A stretch of 64,000 nt of DNA. Origin: Terriglobales bacterium (GTDB lineage Bacteria; Acidobacteriota; Terriglobia; Terriglobales; Acidobacteriaceae). The notes below the pieces were generated by a model, which saw nothing but the letters and a program-made list of their open reading frames with translations, had not been told where the DNA came from and ran no database searches. The stretch lies in contig JASHOU010000216.1 of assembly GCA_030038475.1 (NCBI GenBank), positions 62,001-126,000 on the forward strand, in the 5' to 3' direction. A program made the translations under genes and the position numbers. How positions within the stretch are numbered: the stretch's first letter is position 1; the number at the start of each line of letters is the position of its first letter. Positions 1-7,849 of the stretch are shown here, piece after piece.

Positions 1-2400
1 CTCGAGCTGCTGGCTGCCGACCGCTACTACGGCGTGGAGCAGCGTTTCTCCCGCGTCGCCGATTTTGGCTACTCGAAAACGCCCGAAGAAACTTTCGAGA
101 AATGGCAGGGACACGATATCGCCCTCGCCGATATCGTCCGCGTCATCCGCACCTTTCGTCCCGACGTGCTGATTGCACGCTTCTCCGGAACCGACCGTGA
201 TGGCCACGGACATCATCAGGCTTCGGCCATTCTCACGCGCGAGGCGTTTCGCGACGCCGCCGACCCAAACCGTTTTCCCGAACAGATTGCCGAAGGTTTG
301 CAGCCTTGGCAGCCAAAGAAGCTCTACATCGGAAATGTCTGCGGGTTCGGCGCCTCAACCTGCGACCCGGCGAATTACACGGTCAAGCTGAACACGGGCA
401 AGGAAGACCCGCTGCTGGGAACGTCATACGTCCAATTTGCGCTGAAAGGCCTACACCACCAGGAATCGCAGGGCGCGGGAAATTTCACCATCCCGCCCGG
501 CGACCGCTTCACCTTCTACAAACTGGTCGATTCGGTTGTGGATTCGCCCAAAGATAAAGACGGCCACGAGCAGGATTTCTTTGACGGCATCGACACCACC
601 TTGCCCGGATTGGCTTCGCGCCTTGGCGACGCGGAGATGGAAAAAGAAGAAGCCAAAAATCTCCCCTGGTTGCGCCCCACGCTCGTCGACATCCAGGCGA
701 AGATCGATAGCGCCACAGCCGCCGCCGAGAAAGATCCGTCATCTGCCGGACCAATTCTCTACGAAGCCTACGGACTAGAGACAAGACTACTCAGCCGAAT
801 CCTGAGTTCCAGTCTTCCCGTTCCAGAAAAAAAAGACCTCCAGTTTCGGCTCCTGCAATCGAAAGGTGAACTTGAGCAGGCCTTGGCGCTCGCGTCTGGC
901 GTTAGCCTGCACGCGGCAGTCGACGCTCCTATCGGATCGAGCCCCAACGATGCGTTCATGGCCGTGCCCGGCCAGAGTTTCGAAGTCACCGCCAAGCTAT
1001 CTACGCCGAGCAAGTCACCGACCGCGGCCAATGTCGCATTGCTACTTCCGGAAGGCTGGAAATCGATTGTTTTATCGAAAGAGATTTCCGCTGACGCCGC
1101 CGTCGCGCGATTCAAAGTTACTGTTCCCGCCGACGCCGAAATCACCCGGCCCTACTGGCACCGCAACGATCCTCAGACTGAAGCTCTCAACATCATCGAT
1201 AATCCGAAGTATCAAACGCTCCCGTTTCCGTCGCCTCCGCTTAAGGTAACTGCGAGCATCGGCCGAATGCCTGTGCCTGCTGCAGTTTGCATGGTGAACT
1301 ACAAAGACGCATCGGGCGCCCTTTCCGAACGCCCCCTGGCCGTCGCCCCTGCATTTTCTATCCTGCTCGATCCCCACGAGCAGGTAATTCCCACCGCAGA
1401 CGGTCCGCAGCCGCAGGTCAAAGCCGACGTCTCGAGTAACCTTGATTTAAAAACACCACAGCAAGCGCGCTCCGGAGACCCCGCAAAGGATGAAGGCGTG
1501 TTGCAAGTTCACTCGCCAGAGAGCTGGCGCGTTGAGCCTGCGGACAAACAACTCAGTTTTCACGAACGCGGCGAGCGTGAAACCGCCGATTTCAGGGTTA
1601 CTCCCGAGAACCGCATGGAAGGGCGAAAGGAAGTTACCGCATCGCTCCGGAGCGGCGCGTTGAATTATACGCAAGGCTATTCGGTAGTAACTCGCGAAGA
1701 CCTCGGCACTTTTTATTATTATCAGCCCGCCATACAGCGCGTCAGCGTCGTCGACGTGAAGGTTCCCCGAGATCTTAAAATCGGCTACATCATGGGCGCA
1801 GGCGACGAGATTCCAACGGTGCTCCAGCAAATCGGAATGAATGTAACTCTGATCCCGACGGAGAAACTCGCCACGGAAGACCTGAGCCAATATCAAACCA
1901 TCGTGCTCGGCATTCGCGCCTACGATACGCAGAAAGATGTCGTTGCGAACAACAAACGGCTGCTCGATTTCGTGCAGGCCGGTGGCCGCCTGGTGGTGCA
2001 GTACAACACGCTCAACTCCGCCTCGGGCGATTTCAACAAGGGCAACTTCACGCCGTACTCCGCGACGCTCGGGCGTGACCGCGTTTCCGTGGAAGAAGCG
2101 CCGGTTGCGATTCTTGACCCGGACAACCCCATCTTTCATTCTCCCAACGAAATTACGCAGAAAGATTTCGCGGGCTGGGTGCAGGAACGCGGACTTTATT
2201 TCATGTCGCAGTGGGATCCGCAGTTTACCCCGCTCGTCGAATCGCACGATCCCAGCGAAAGCGACAAAAAGGGCGGACTGTTAGTCGCCCACTATGGCAA
2301 AGGCACTTATATCTACACCGGTTATGCATTCTTTCGTCAACTTCCGGCCGGAGTGCCCGGTGCTGTGCGGTTGTTTGTGAATCTGGTCGCCGGTCGTTAG
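1..2400 (+). CDS. PIG-L family deacetylase with C-terminal ThuA-like domain, 5' end cut by the window
   Basis: The reading frame is open from base 1, so the true start and the usual N-terminal AHPDDE metal-binding motif lie outside the window. The visible protein begins inside a PIG-L/LmbE domain; the segment GTDRDGHGHHQAS carries the second metal/catalytic histidine cluster. After about residue 300 comes a beta-sandwich region resembling NEW3 or other secreted-enzyme domains, and the last 190 residues (from KIGYIMGAGDEIP) look like a ThuA/glutamine-amidotransferase-like fold. PIG-L enzymes are zinc-dependent N-deacetylases of GlcNAc-type substrates; the substrate here is unknown. Large secreted versions with this architecture are common in Acidobacteriota. 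The gene ends in GGTCGTTAG, which is also the left edge of a repeat element. Confidence 0.8.
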   Translation, partial: LELLAADRYYGVEQRFSRVADFGYSKTPEETFEKWQGHDIALADIVRVIRTFRPDVLIARFSGTDRDGHGHHQASAILTREAFRDAADPNRFPEQIAEGLQPWQPKKLYIGNVCGFGASTCDPANYTVKLNTGKEDPLLGTSYVQFALKGLHHQESQGAGNFTIPPGDRFTFYKLVDSVVDSPKDKDGHEQDFFDGIDTTLPGLASRLGDAEMEKEEAKNLPWLRPTLVDIQAKIDSATAAAEKDPSSAGPILYEAYGLETRLLSRILSSSLPVPEKKDLQFRLLQSKGELEQALALASGVSLHAAVDAPIGSSPNDAFMAVPGQSFEVTAKLSTPSKSPTAANVALLLPEGWKSIVLSKEISADAAVARFKVTVPADAEITRPYWHRNDPQTEALNIIDNPKYQTLPFPSPPLKVTASIGRMPVPAAVCMVNYKDASGALSERPLAVAPAFSILLDPHEQVIPTADGPQPQVKADVSSNLDLKTPQQARSGDPAKDEGVLQVHSPESWRVEPADKQLSFHERGERETADFRVTPENRMEGRKEVTASLRSGALNYTQGYSVVTREDLGTFYYYQPAIQRVSVVDVKVPRDLKIGYIMGAGDEIPTVLQQIGMNVTLIPTEKLATEDLSQYQTIVLGIRAYDTQKDVVANNKRLLDFVQAGGRLVVQYNTLNSASGDFNKGNFTPYSATLGRDRVSVEEAPVAILDPDNPIFHSPNEITQKDFAGWVQERGLYFMSQWDPQFTPLVESHDPSESDKKGGLLVAHYGKGTYIYTGYAFFRQLPAGVPGAVRLFVNLVAGR

Positions 2401-2473
2401 TTGTCGGTCGTTATAGGTCGAGCATAGGCATCGACCGCGGCATGTAACTCCGAACGACCAGCGACTGACGACC
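2392..2473. repeat. REP-like inverted repeat element A
   Basis: Two arms of 21 bases (2392-2412 and 2453-2473) are inverted copies matching at 17 of 21 positions, separated by about 40 bases. The arms are built from GGTCGTT-type units. The left arm supplies the stop codon of the PIG-L gene and the right arm ends 6 bases before the next start codon. Element B at 3946-4034 has the same plan. Confidence 0.6.
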
Positions 2474-2479
2474 TACCTC

Positions 2480-3961
2480 ATGACAATTCCCTCCGAACCC
2501 GAAGCTAACTCCAAGCCGCAGCTTGTGCGTGGTATCAGCCTCGCCTCCGCTACCGCCCTCAACATGATCGACATGATCGGCGTTGGACCGTTCATCACCA
2601 TCCCGCTGATTATCAGTGCCATGGGCGGACCGCAAGCCATGCTGGGATGGATTCTCGGCGCGCTGCTCGCCATCTGCGATGGTCTGGTCTGGGCCGAACT
2701 CGGGGCTGCGCTGCCTGGGTCGGGTGGTTCCTATCGTTATTTGAAAGAAATCTATGGCCCGCAAACTCTCGGCCGCCTCATCTCATTTCTTTTTATCTGG
2801 CAACTATCCTTCAGCGCTCCGCTTTCCATCGCCTCTGGCGCCATCGGGCTTTCACAATACGCGGCTTTTTTCTGGCCAAGCCTTGAAGCCGTCTGGTCCG
2901 CCCGCACCTGGAGTCTGAATCTCCCACTGATCGGGCCGTTGCAGTTGACTTGGGTCGCAATGCCCGCAACCCTGCTGGCCATCGGCGTTTGCACCCTCAC
3001 CGCGTTTCTGCTCTACCGCAGAATCACCGCCATCTCGCGCCTCACCAAGTTCCTCTGGTTCGGCGTCATGGCAACAATCGGATGGATCATCCTCACCGGC
3101 CTCACCCATTTCAACGCCCATCAGGCCTTCGATCTGCCTCCCGGCGCATTCTCCTTCTCGCGCGACTTTTTTCGCGGCCTCGGCGGAGCCATGCTCATCG
3201 CCGCCTACGACATCGGCGGGTATTACAACGTCTGCTTCCTCGGTGACGAAGTCAAGGATCCGGGGCGAAACATTCCCCGCGCTCTCTTGCTATCCATTCT
3301 CGCCGTCGCGAGTCTTTATATCGTAATGAACGTGAGCATTCTGGGCGTGATCCCGTGGCGGGAACTGGCGCAGTCGGGCGCATCCGACAGCAAGCTCTAC
3401 GTAGTTTCGACCATGATGCAGCGTGTCTACGGTCACGGAGCGGCGTCGCTCATCTCGATCCTCGTCATGTGGACGGCCTTCGCCTCCGTTTTCTCGCTGA
3501 CCCTCGGCTATTCGCGCGTGCCCTATGCCGCCGCGCTCGATGGCAATTATTTTCGCGCCTTTGCCCGCGTGCATCCCGTGCACCGGTTTCCTTACGTTTC
3601 TTTGTTGGCGCTCGCCGGAGTCGCGGCGCTCTTCTGTTTTCTGCGCCTCGCCGACCTGATCGCCGCGCTGATCGTAATCCGCATCGTTCTGCAGTTTCTT
3701 GTGCAAAGCATCGGAGTCATCGTGCTACGCATCCGCCGGCCCGATCTGCCGCGCCCGTTTCGCATGTGGCTCTATCCAGTTCCGGCTTTGATCGCGGCGG
3801 CCAGCTTTACCTTCATCCTGATTTCGAGGAAAAATTTTCTGCGAGAAGTCCGGTACGCGGGAGTCATACTGGTCGTGGGGTTGGCAATTTACGTGGTTCG
3901 ATCGTGGCGACGCCGCGAGTGGCCGTTTGGGAATGAATCGTCGTTAGTCGTTAGTCGTTAG
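2480..3961 (+). CDS. APC-family amino acid permease
   Basis: A 493-residue integral membrane protein with about 12 hydrophobic segments. The N-terminal stretch ASATALNMIDMIGVGPFI, followed by a GG-containing helix and PGSGGSYRYL, is typical of the APC superfamily (first helix with the unwound substrate-binding GxG-like break, then the second helix). It probably imports or exchanges amino acids or related amines at the inner membrane; the substrate cannot be told. No strong Shine-Dalgarno sequence precedes the ATG because the upstream space is occupied by repeat element A. The C-terminal residues SSLVVSR are encoded by GTCGTTAG units belonging to repeat element B, so the repeat has supplied or altered the 3' end of the gene. 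Confidence 0.85.
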   Translation: MTIPSEPEANSKPQLVRGISLASATALNMIDMIGVGPFITIPLIISAMGGPQAMLGWILGALLAICDGLVWAELGAALPGSGGSYRYLKEIYGPQTLGRLISFLFIWQLSFSAPLSIASGAIGLSQYAAFFWPSLEAVWSARTWSLNLPLIGPLQLTWVAMPATLLAIGVCTLTAFLLYRRITAISRLTKFLWFGVMATIGWIILTGLTHFNAHQAFDLPPGAFSFSRDFFRGLGGAMLIAAYDIGGYYNVCFLGDEVKDPGRNIPRALLLSILAVASLYIVMNVSILGVIPWRELAQSGASDSKLYVVSTMMQRVYGHGAASLISILVMWTAFASVFSLTLGYSRVPYAAALDGNYFRAFARVHPVHRFPYVSLLALAGVAALFCFLRLADLIAALIVIRIVLQFLVQSIGVIVLRIRRPDLPRPFRMWLYPVPALIAAASFTFILISRKNFLREVRYAGVILVVGLAIYVVRSWRRREWPFGNESSLVVSR

Positions 3962-4034
3962 TCGTTCGGGATTGCGAGTGGAACCAACAGCGTGCGCTCT
4001 ACCGCGAAGAGCGAACGACAAACGATCAACGACC
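3946..4034. repeat. REP-like inverted repeat element B
   Basis: Left arm 3946-3968 is three tandem (A)GTCGTT units; right arm 4012-4034 is its inverted copy with 19 of 23 positions matching. A fourth GTCGTTAG unit lies just left. The spacer is about 43 bases. The element covers the 3' end of the permease gene and almost the whole gap to the MFS gene. Confidence 0.6.
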
Positions 4035-4051
4035 GGCTACCGGGAAATTTC

Positions 4052-5323
4052 ATGGCAGAGATGCTCAAAATGCGGCTAGCAGAGCCCATACTGCGGAAGC
4101 CTTCCGTTTCCGCATGGGCGCCGCTCGCACAGCCACTGTTTCGCTCGCTCTGGATTGCGTCGGTCATCTCCTACACCGGTACCTGGATGCAAAACGTCGG
4201 CGCGGGCTGGCTGATGACCCAATTGACCATGAATCCTCTCATGGTCGGCCTCGTCCAAGCCGCCGGAGCCGTTCCTGTATTTCTCGTGATTCTGCCCGCC
4301 GGCGCGCTCGCAGACATGGTCGATCGCCGCCGTTTCCTGCTGCTCACCCAGGGCTGGATGGTACTCGCCTCCGGCACGCTCGGCATTCTGACACTCACCA
4401 GTTGCGTCGGCCCGTGGATGCTCTTGCTCTTTACGTTTCTGCTTGGACTCGGCGCGGTCATGAACGACCCAGCCTGGCAGGCAATTACCCCCGAACTCGT
4501 CCCGCCAAAACAACACGCCGGCGCTGTCTCTCTGAACTCGGCGGGCTTCAACGTTGCACGAGCGGTGGGGCCGGCGCTTGGTGGCGTCGTGGTAGCCGCG
4601 GTCGGTTCTGGCACAACTTTTTTGTTGAACGCTTTTTCCTTCCTCGGCGTGATTCTTTTTCTTTATCGCTGGAAGCGGCCGATTGCGCCTCGCGTAAAGA
4701 ATCGTCGCGTGTGGCCGGCGATCGTAGATGGTTTCAACTACGTCCGCGACAGCGATCTGGCAAAGTCCGTCCTGCTGAGAACCGGAACCTTCAGCGTGGC
4801 GGCCGTGGCCATGCTGGCGCTGCTGCCGATTATCGCGCGACCGTACGGAGCAACCGGATATGGCGTGCTGCTTGGCTGTTTTGGCCTGGGTGCGCTGCTC
4901 GGAGCAATCGTGCTTCCACGAGTTCGCGAAGCCTTGTCGGTCGATGGCATTGTCGCGTGCGCCATCCTGATTTTTGCCGGCATGACTTTTGCCGCCGGCC
5001 GAGCTGCAAACTTTGCCCTTCTGTGTGCCGTGATGCTGACCGCCGGCGCAGCCTGGATCGGAATTCTCGCCTGCCTGAACGTCGCCGCGCAGACCATGTG
5101 CCCCGCCTACGTTCGCGCGCGTGCACTCTCGTTTTATCTGCTCGTGTTGCAGGGAGGCATGGCCATAGGAGCCACGCTGTGGGGCGCGCTGGCAAAGAAG
5201 ATCGGTGTTCCCGATGCTGTCGCCGTAGCAGCCGTTGTACTGGCTCTGGGAGTCTTCTCGCTGCGCGGCCATCGCATCACCGCAACCGAACTGGAGCTTT
5301 CGCCGGTCGTGGTCAGAGATTGA
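4052..5323 (+). CDS. MFS transporter, enterobactin-exporter (EntS)/DUF894-like
   Basis: A 423-residue major facilitator with about 11-12 membrane segments. The N-terminal pattern PLFRSLWIASVISYTGTWMQNVGAGWLM and the loop DMVDRRRFL (MFS motif A) match the EntS-like exporter branch. Likely role is export of a small molecule or drug; substrate unknown. The frame is open further upstream to a GTG at 3992, but that stretch is inside repeat element B, so the ATG at 4052 is preferred. It lies between a permease and a secreted DinB-like gene, which gives no functional hint. Confidence 0.8.
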   Translation: MAEMLKMRLAEPILRKPSVSAWAPLAQPLFRSLWIASVISYTGTWMQNVGAGWLMTQLTMNPLMVGLVQAAGAVPVFLVILPAGALADMVDRRRFLLLTQGWMVLASGTLGILTLTSCVGPWMLLLFTFLLGLGAVMNDPAWQAITPELVPPKQHAGAVSLNSAGFNVARAVGPALGGVVVAAVGSGTTFLLNAFSFLGVILFLYRWKRPIAPRVKNRRVWPAIVDGFNYVRDSDLAKSVLLRTGTFSVAAVAMLALLPIIARPYGATGYGVLLGCFGLGALLGAIVLPRVREALSVDGIVACAILIFAGMTFAAGRAANFALLCAVMLTAGAAWIGILACLNVAAQTMCPAYVRARALSFYLLVLQGGMAIGATLWGALAKKIGVPDAVAVAAVVLALGVFSLRGHRITATELELSPVVVRD

Positions 5324-5355
5324 TACGTTAACTTTACCGGGAGGAAAGAAGACAA

Positions 5356-5925
5356 ATGAAAACAAAAACGATCGCGGCAGTCTTCGCGACACTGCTCGTC
5401 CTATGCAGTTTTGGGCTGGCGCAAATGCAAACCAAAGACGGAAAGAAAACCATCAGCGAGGTGCTCGACAGCAGCCTTAAGAACCTGGAAAACGATTTTA
5501 TTCCCGCCGCTGAAGCCATGCCCGAGGAAAAATACAGCTTCGCGCCAACAAACGGAGAGTTTAAAGGCGTTCGCACATTTGCCGAACAGATTAAACATGT
5601 TGCCGCCAGCAACTACCTCATTGGCGCTCACGTTCTAGGTGAAAAACCGCCCGTCAATGCAGCCGACGAAAACGGACCGGCCAACGTCAAGTCGAAGGCC
5701 GAAATCCTCCAGTTCTTGAAAGACTCCTTCGCCTATGCCCACAAGGCAATCGCATCCATTACCGATGCCAACGCCCTGGAACCAATTCCATCCTCTGACG
5801 GCAAGTCAAAGACGACGCGGCTCAGCGTGGCGATGATCTTCGCGTGGCATGGTTTCGATCACTACGGACAAATGGTGGAATATCTGCGTATGAATGGCAT
5901 CGTGCCACCGGCCAGCCGGCAGTAA
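5356..5925 (+). CDS. Secreted DinB-family protein
   Basis: A 189-residue protein with an N-terminal signal peptide (hydrophobic core AVFATLLVLCSFGLA, cleavage expected near GLAQ). The rest is a four-helix DinB/YfiT-like bundle: an early VAASNYLIG helix and a late FAWHGFDHYGQMVEYLR helix carry histidines typical of the metal site. DinB-like proteins are often metal-dependent thiol transferases or damage-inducible proteins; the secreted acidobacterial versions have no known function. A strong Shine-Dalgarno (GGGAGG) lies 11 bases before the ATG. It starts 32 bases after the MFS gene, so the two may be co-transcribed. Confidence 0.8.
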   Translation: MKTKTIAAVFATLLVLCSFGLAQMQTKDGKKTISEVLDSSLKNLENDFIPAAEAMPEEKYSFAPTNGEFKGVRTFAEQIKHVAASNYLIGAHVLGEKPPVNAADENGPANVKSKAEILQFLKDSFAYAHKAIASITDANALEPIPSSDGKSKTTRLSVAMIFAWHGFDHYGQMVEYLRMNGIVPPASRQ

Positions 5926-6002
5926 GAAAGCTATTTCGCAGGACGACCGGCTGACGTACATAACCGCCCGCGCTCAAGACCCTTGGCTAACCGCAATGCA
6001 GA

Positions 6003-6182
6003 CTATTGGAGCGGACTCAAGCGTCGGTCGAGGGACATAGTGTCGAGCGAGTACTTGAAGGCGGCGCCACAGGCACAGCACACTCGGTAAGTCCGGCGGT
6101 CGATCGTAAAAACCCTGCTCAGTTCGCGATGATGGCAGCCGAAGACAAAATCGAAAGCTCTCAAGAACATTTCTCTTCTCAT
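6003..6182 (-). CDS. Small zinc-ribbon-like protein of 59 residues
   Basis: A 59-residue open frame on the - strand. It has an ATG at 6182, a good AGGAG (6189-6193) six bases upstream and a TAG stop at 6003-6005. The translation contains FGCHHRELSRVFTIDRR, then TYRVCCACGAAFKYSLDTM. The spaced C-H-H and C-C-x-C-G groups look like a zinc ribbon with a Y-x-V-C-x-x-C-G second knuckle. I recall similar short proteins, with a GCxH first half and a YxVCLxCG second half, from Acidobacteriota genomes, where their function is unknown. It may bind nucleic acid or protein. It stands alone, opposite to its neighbours, between the DinB and SYLF genes. Confidence 0.7.
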   Translation of the reverse strand: MRREMFLRAFDFVFGCHHRELSRVFTIDRRTYRVCCACGAAFKYSLDTMSLDRRLSPLQ

Positions 6183-6530
6183 AAGTTGCTCCTTGCTCGA
6201 ACATGTGCGGAGTGCGCGCCAGGTCCACGCTCACTTGCTAAGGTTGTGGTCTTTCTCGCTTTCCACGCAGCCACTATGCCGGTTCGCAACAGAACACGCA
6301 TCACACAATAGGAGGCTTTTTCATTACCGCTGGCTGGGCTATATAGAGATACCACTATAGTAGTAAGCCAGAAATCTCGAGCGATCCTGCGGCGAACTTG
6401 GGGCGCACGAATCTGGAACAGGCCTACGCGCCACTGTTCCGAGTTGACAACATTCGCCCAAGAGGAGTCGAATTTCATTCACGGATTGCTCAGGCATTTT
6501 GTCGCCAAGAGCTTCTGACGAGGAGAGCCT
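6183..6530. other. Divergent intergenic region between the zinc-ribbon gene and the SYLF gene
   Basis: 348 bases with no convincing gene. It must hold the promoters of both flanking genes. An AT-rich partly palindromic stretch (about 6337-6369, CTATATAG ... CTATAGTAG) and a TTGACA box are the only visible signals. Confidence 0.5.
6444..6473 (+). promoter_or_regulatory. Possible sigma-70-type promoter of the SYLF gene
   Basis: A perfect TTGACA at 6444-6449, 18 bases, then TCGAAT (4 of 6 matches to TATAAT) at 6468-6473, 57 bases before the SYLF start codon. The -10 match is weak, so this is only a candidate. Confidence 0.3.
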
Positions 6531-7229
6531 ATGAAGAGAGCGTGGGTTGGGGTAGTTCTGCTCGCAGTGATCAGTTTGCCCGCTTTTGGGCAGACGAAAG
6601 AAGAGGATCGGGTCGCAAATGCCGGACAGGTAATGAAGGAAATCCTGAATATCCCCGACGACATTCCGCAGAGTGTAATCGACAAAGCGGATTGCGTAGT
6701 GGTTTTGCCTTCCGTGCTCAAATTTGCCATTGGAATTGGAGGAAGTTACGGGCGTGGTGTAATGACCTGCCGTGGCGGCGAAGATTTTAAAGGCCATTGG
6801 GGTCCTCCCAGTATGATGGCGCTCGAAGGCGGCAGTTTTGGCCTGCAGTTGGGCGGGCAGGCGACCGATTTCGTACTGCTGCTGATGAGTCCGCGGTCGG
6901 CGAAGAGCATCCTCGTCAGCAAGGTCAAGTTGGGAGGCGACGCCTCCGCCGCAGCCGGGCCGGTGGGACGGAACGCATCGGCCGAAACCGATGTCACCAT
7001 GCGAGCCGAGATCCTTTCCTATTCTCGCGCCCGCGGGCTGTTTGCTGGAATTTCTCTGGCTGGATCGACGCTTCGCCCCGACAACGAGGCTAATAAGAGA
7101 CTGTATGGGAAAGAAGTGAGCGCGCAAGACATTGTCTTCAAGCACGCGGTAACGGCGCCTCCCTCTGCGAAGTTATTGCTGAGCGAGCTGCAAAGAAAAT
7201 CTCCGACGAATAAGTCCAGCAACCAGTAA
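6531..7229 (+). CDS. SYLF (YSC84-like) lipid-binding domain protein, secreted
   Basis: A 232-residue protein with signal peptide (VGVVLLAVISLPAFGQ) followed by a complete SYLF domain: the IPDDIPQSVIDKADCVVVLP entry, the glycine-rich GIGGSYGRGVMTCR, then DFVLLLMSPRSAKSIL and GPVGRNASAETD. SYLF domains bind phosphoinositides in eukaryotes; bacterial exported ones are of unknown role, probably membrane-associated. Translation start is set by GAGGAG six bases before the ATG. The C-terminal end is serine/lysine/asparagine rich and likely disordered. Confidence 0.85.
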   Translation: MKRAWVGVVLLAVISLPAFGQTKEEDRVANAGQVMKEILNIPDDIPQSVIDKADCVVVLPSVLKFAIGIGGSYGRGVMTCRGGEDFKGHWGPPSMMALEGGSFGLQLGGQATDFVLLLMSPRSAKSILVSKVKLGGDASAAAGPVGRNASAETDVTMRAEILSYSRARGLFAGISLAGSTLRPDNEANKRLYGKEVSAQDIVFKHAVTAPPSAKLLLSELQRKSPTNKSSNQ

Positions 7230-7383
7230 CTCGTGAAACAACGCCGAGGGCTGCACGATTCGTCGGTCCGTAGATTCAAACTCTCACGGTTCGGAAACGC
7301 GATGAAAGGCGGCTGATCCCCGATACTGCCCGCGAGTGAACCGTCCGCCGGCGGGAACCGAGCGACTGTCTTGAAGGAGGATT

Positions 7384-7806
7384 GTGACTCGCGAAGCCAG
7401 AATCATGTCCGGGATCATCCTCATTACCGTTCCCACGATCCAGTACGGTGGATACTTTCTGCTCACCTCGTTGATGAACAAAAGCAGCGGGTACATGGAT
7501 AACCCGCTACGCCAGAATTTCTTTCGCGCCGGCCATGCTCACGCCGGAGTAATCGTGATTCTTTCGCTGATTTGCCAGATGCTCGCAGACGGAGCACTGC
7601 TTCCCACTCCCCTGATCTGGCTGGTTCGAATTGGAGTGCCGCTCTCCGCGATTCTGATTTCGTCCGGGTTCTTCTTCTCGGTGCTGCCAGCGGACGCCAC
7701 TCAAGCCGGTGGAGCTGTCTCTCTGATTTACGCGGGCGTGCTCGTTCTGGCCGTTGCGGTCGTCACCCTGGGCATTGGACTGTTGCGCTCCCTGCCATCA
7801 AGTTAA
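7384..7806 (+). CDS. Small integral membrane protein, unknown function
   Basis: A 140-residue protein predicted to span the membrane four times (near residues 8-28, 48-66, 75-99 and 110-135). The start is GTG, preceded by AAGGAGG only three bases away; the next in-frame ATG (7405) has no suitable ribosome site. The loop NFFRAGHAHAGVIVIL holds two conserved-looking histidines in a membrane segment, which could bind metal or haem, but I do not recognise the family. Its stop codon overlaps the tail of a probable terminator for the opposing BNR gene. Confidence 0.65.
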   Translation: MTREARIMSGIILITVPTIQYGGYFLLTSLMNKSSGYMDNPLRQNFFRAGHAHAGVIVILSLICQMLADGALLPTPLIWLVRIGVPLSAILISSGFFFSVLPADATQAGGAVSLIYAGVLVLAVAVVTLGIGLLRSLPSS

Positions 7807-7846
7807 AAAGTGCCGTCATTGACGCTCATTGGCGCCGCATCGGCAC
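7805..7846 (-). terminator. Candidate rho-independent terminator of the BNR-repeat gene
   Basis: On the - strand, GTGCCG (7846-7841) pairs with CGGCAC (7815-7810) and is followed directly by five T residues (7809-7805). The 25-base loop can itself form a weaker inner hairpin. It begins four bases after the BNR gene's stop and lies in the convergent gap with the small membrane-protein gene. Confidence 0.4.
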
Positions 7847-7849
7847 AGG

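Noticed and set aside
4076-5392. A 438-residue open frame on the - strand opposite the MFS gene
   Set aside because: Composition is dominated by G, Q, R, H, with no family motif; it is the antisense shadow caused by high G+C third positions of the true membrane-protein gene.
6006-6311. A 101-residue + strand frame after the DinB gene
   Set aside because: No homology signal and arginine-rich; the opposite strand encodes a coherent zinc-ribbon protein in part of it.
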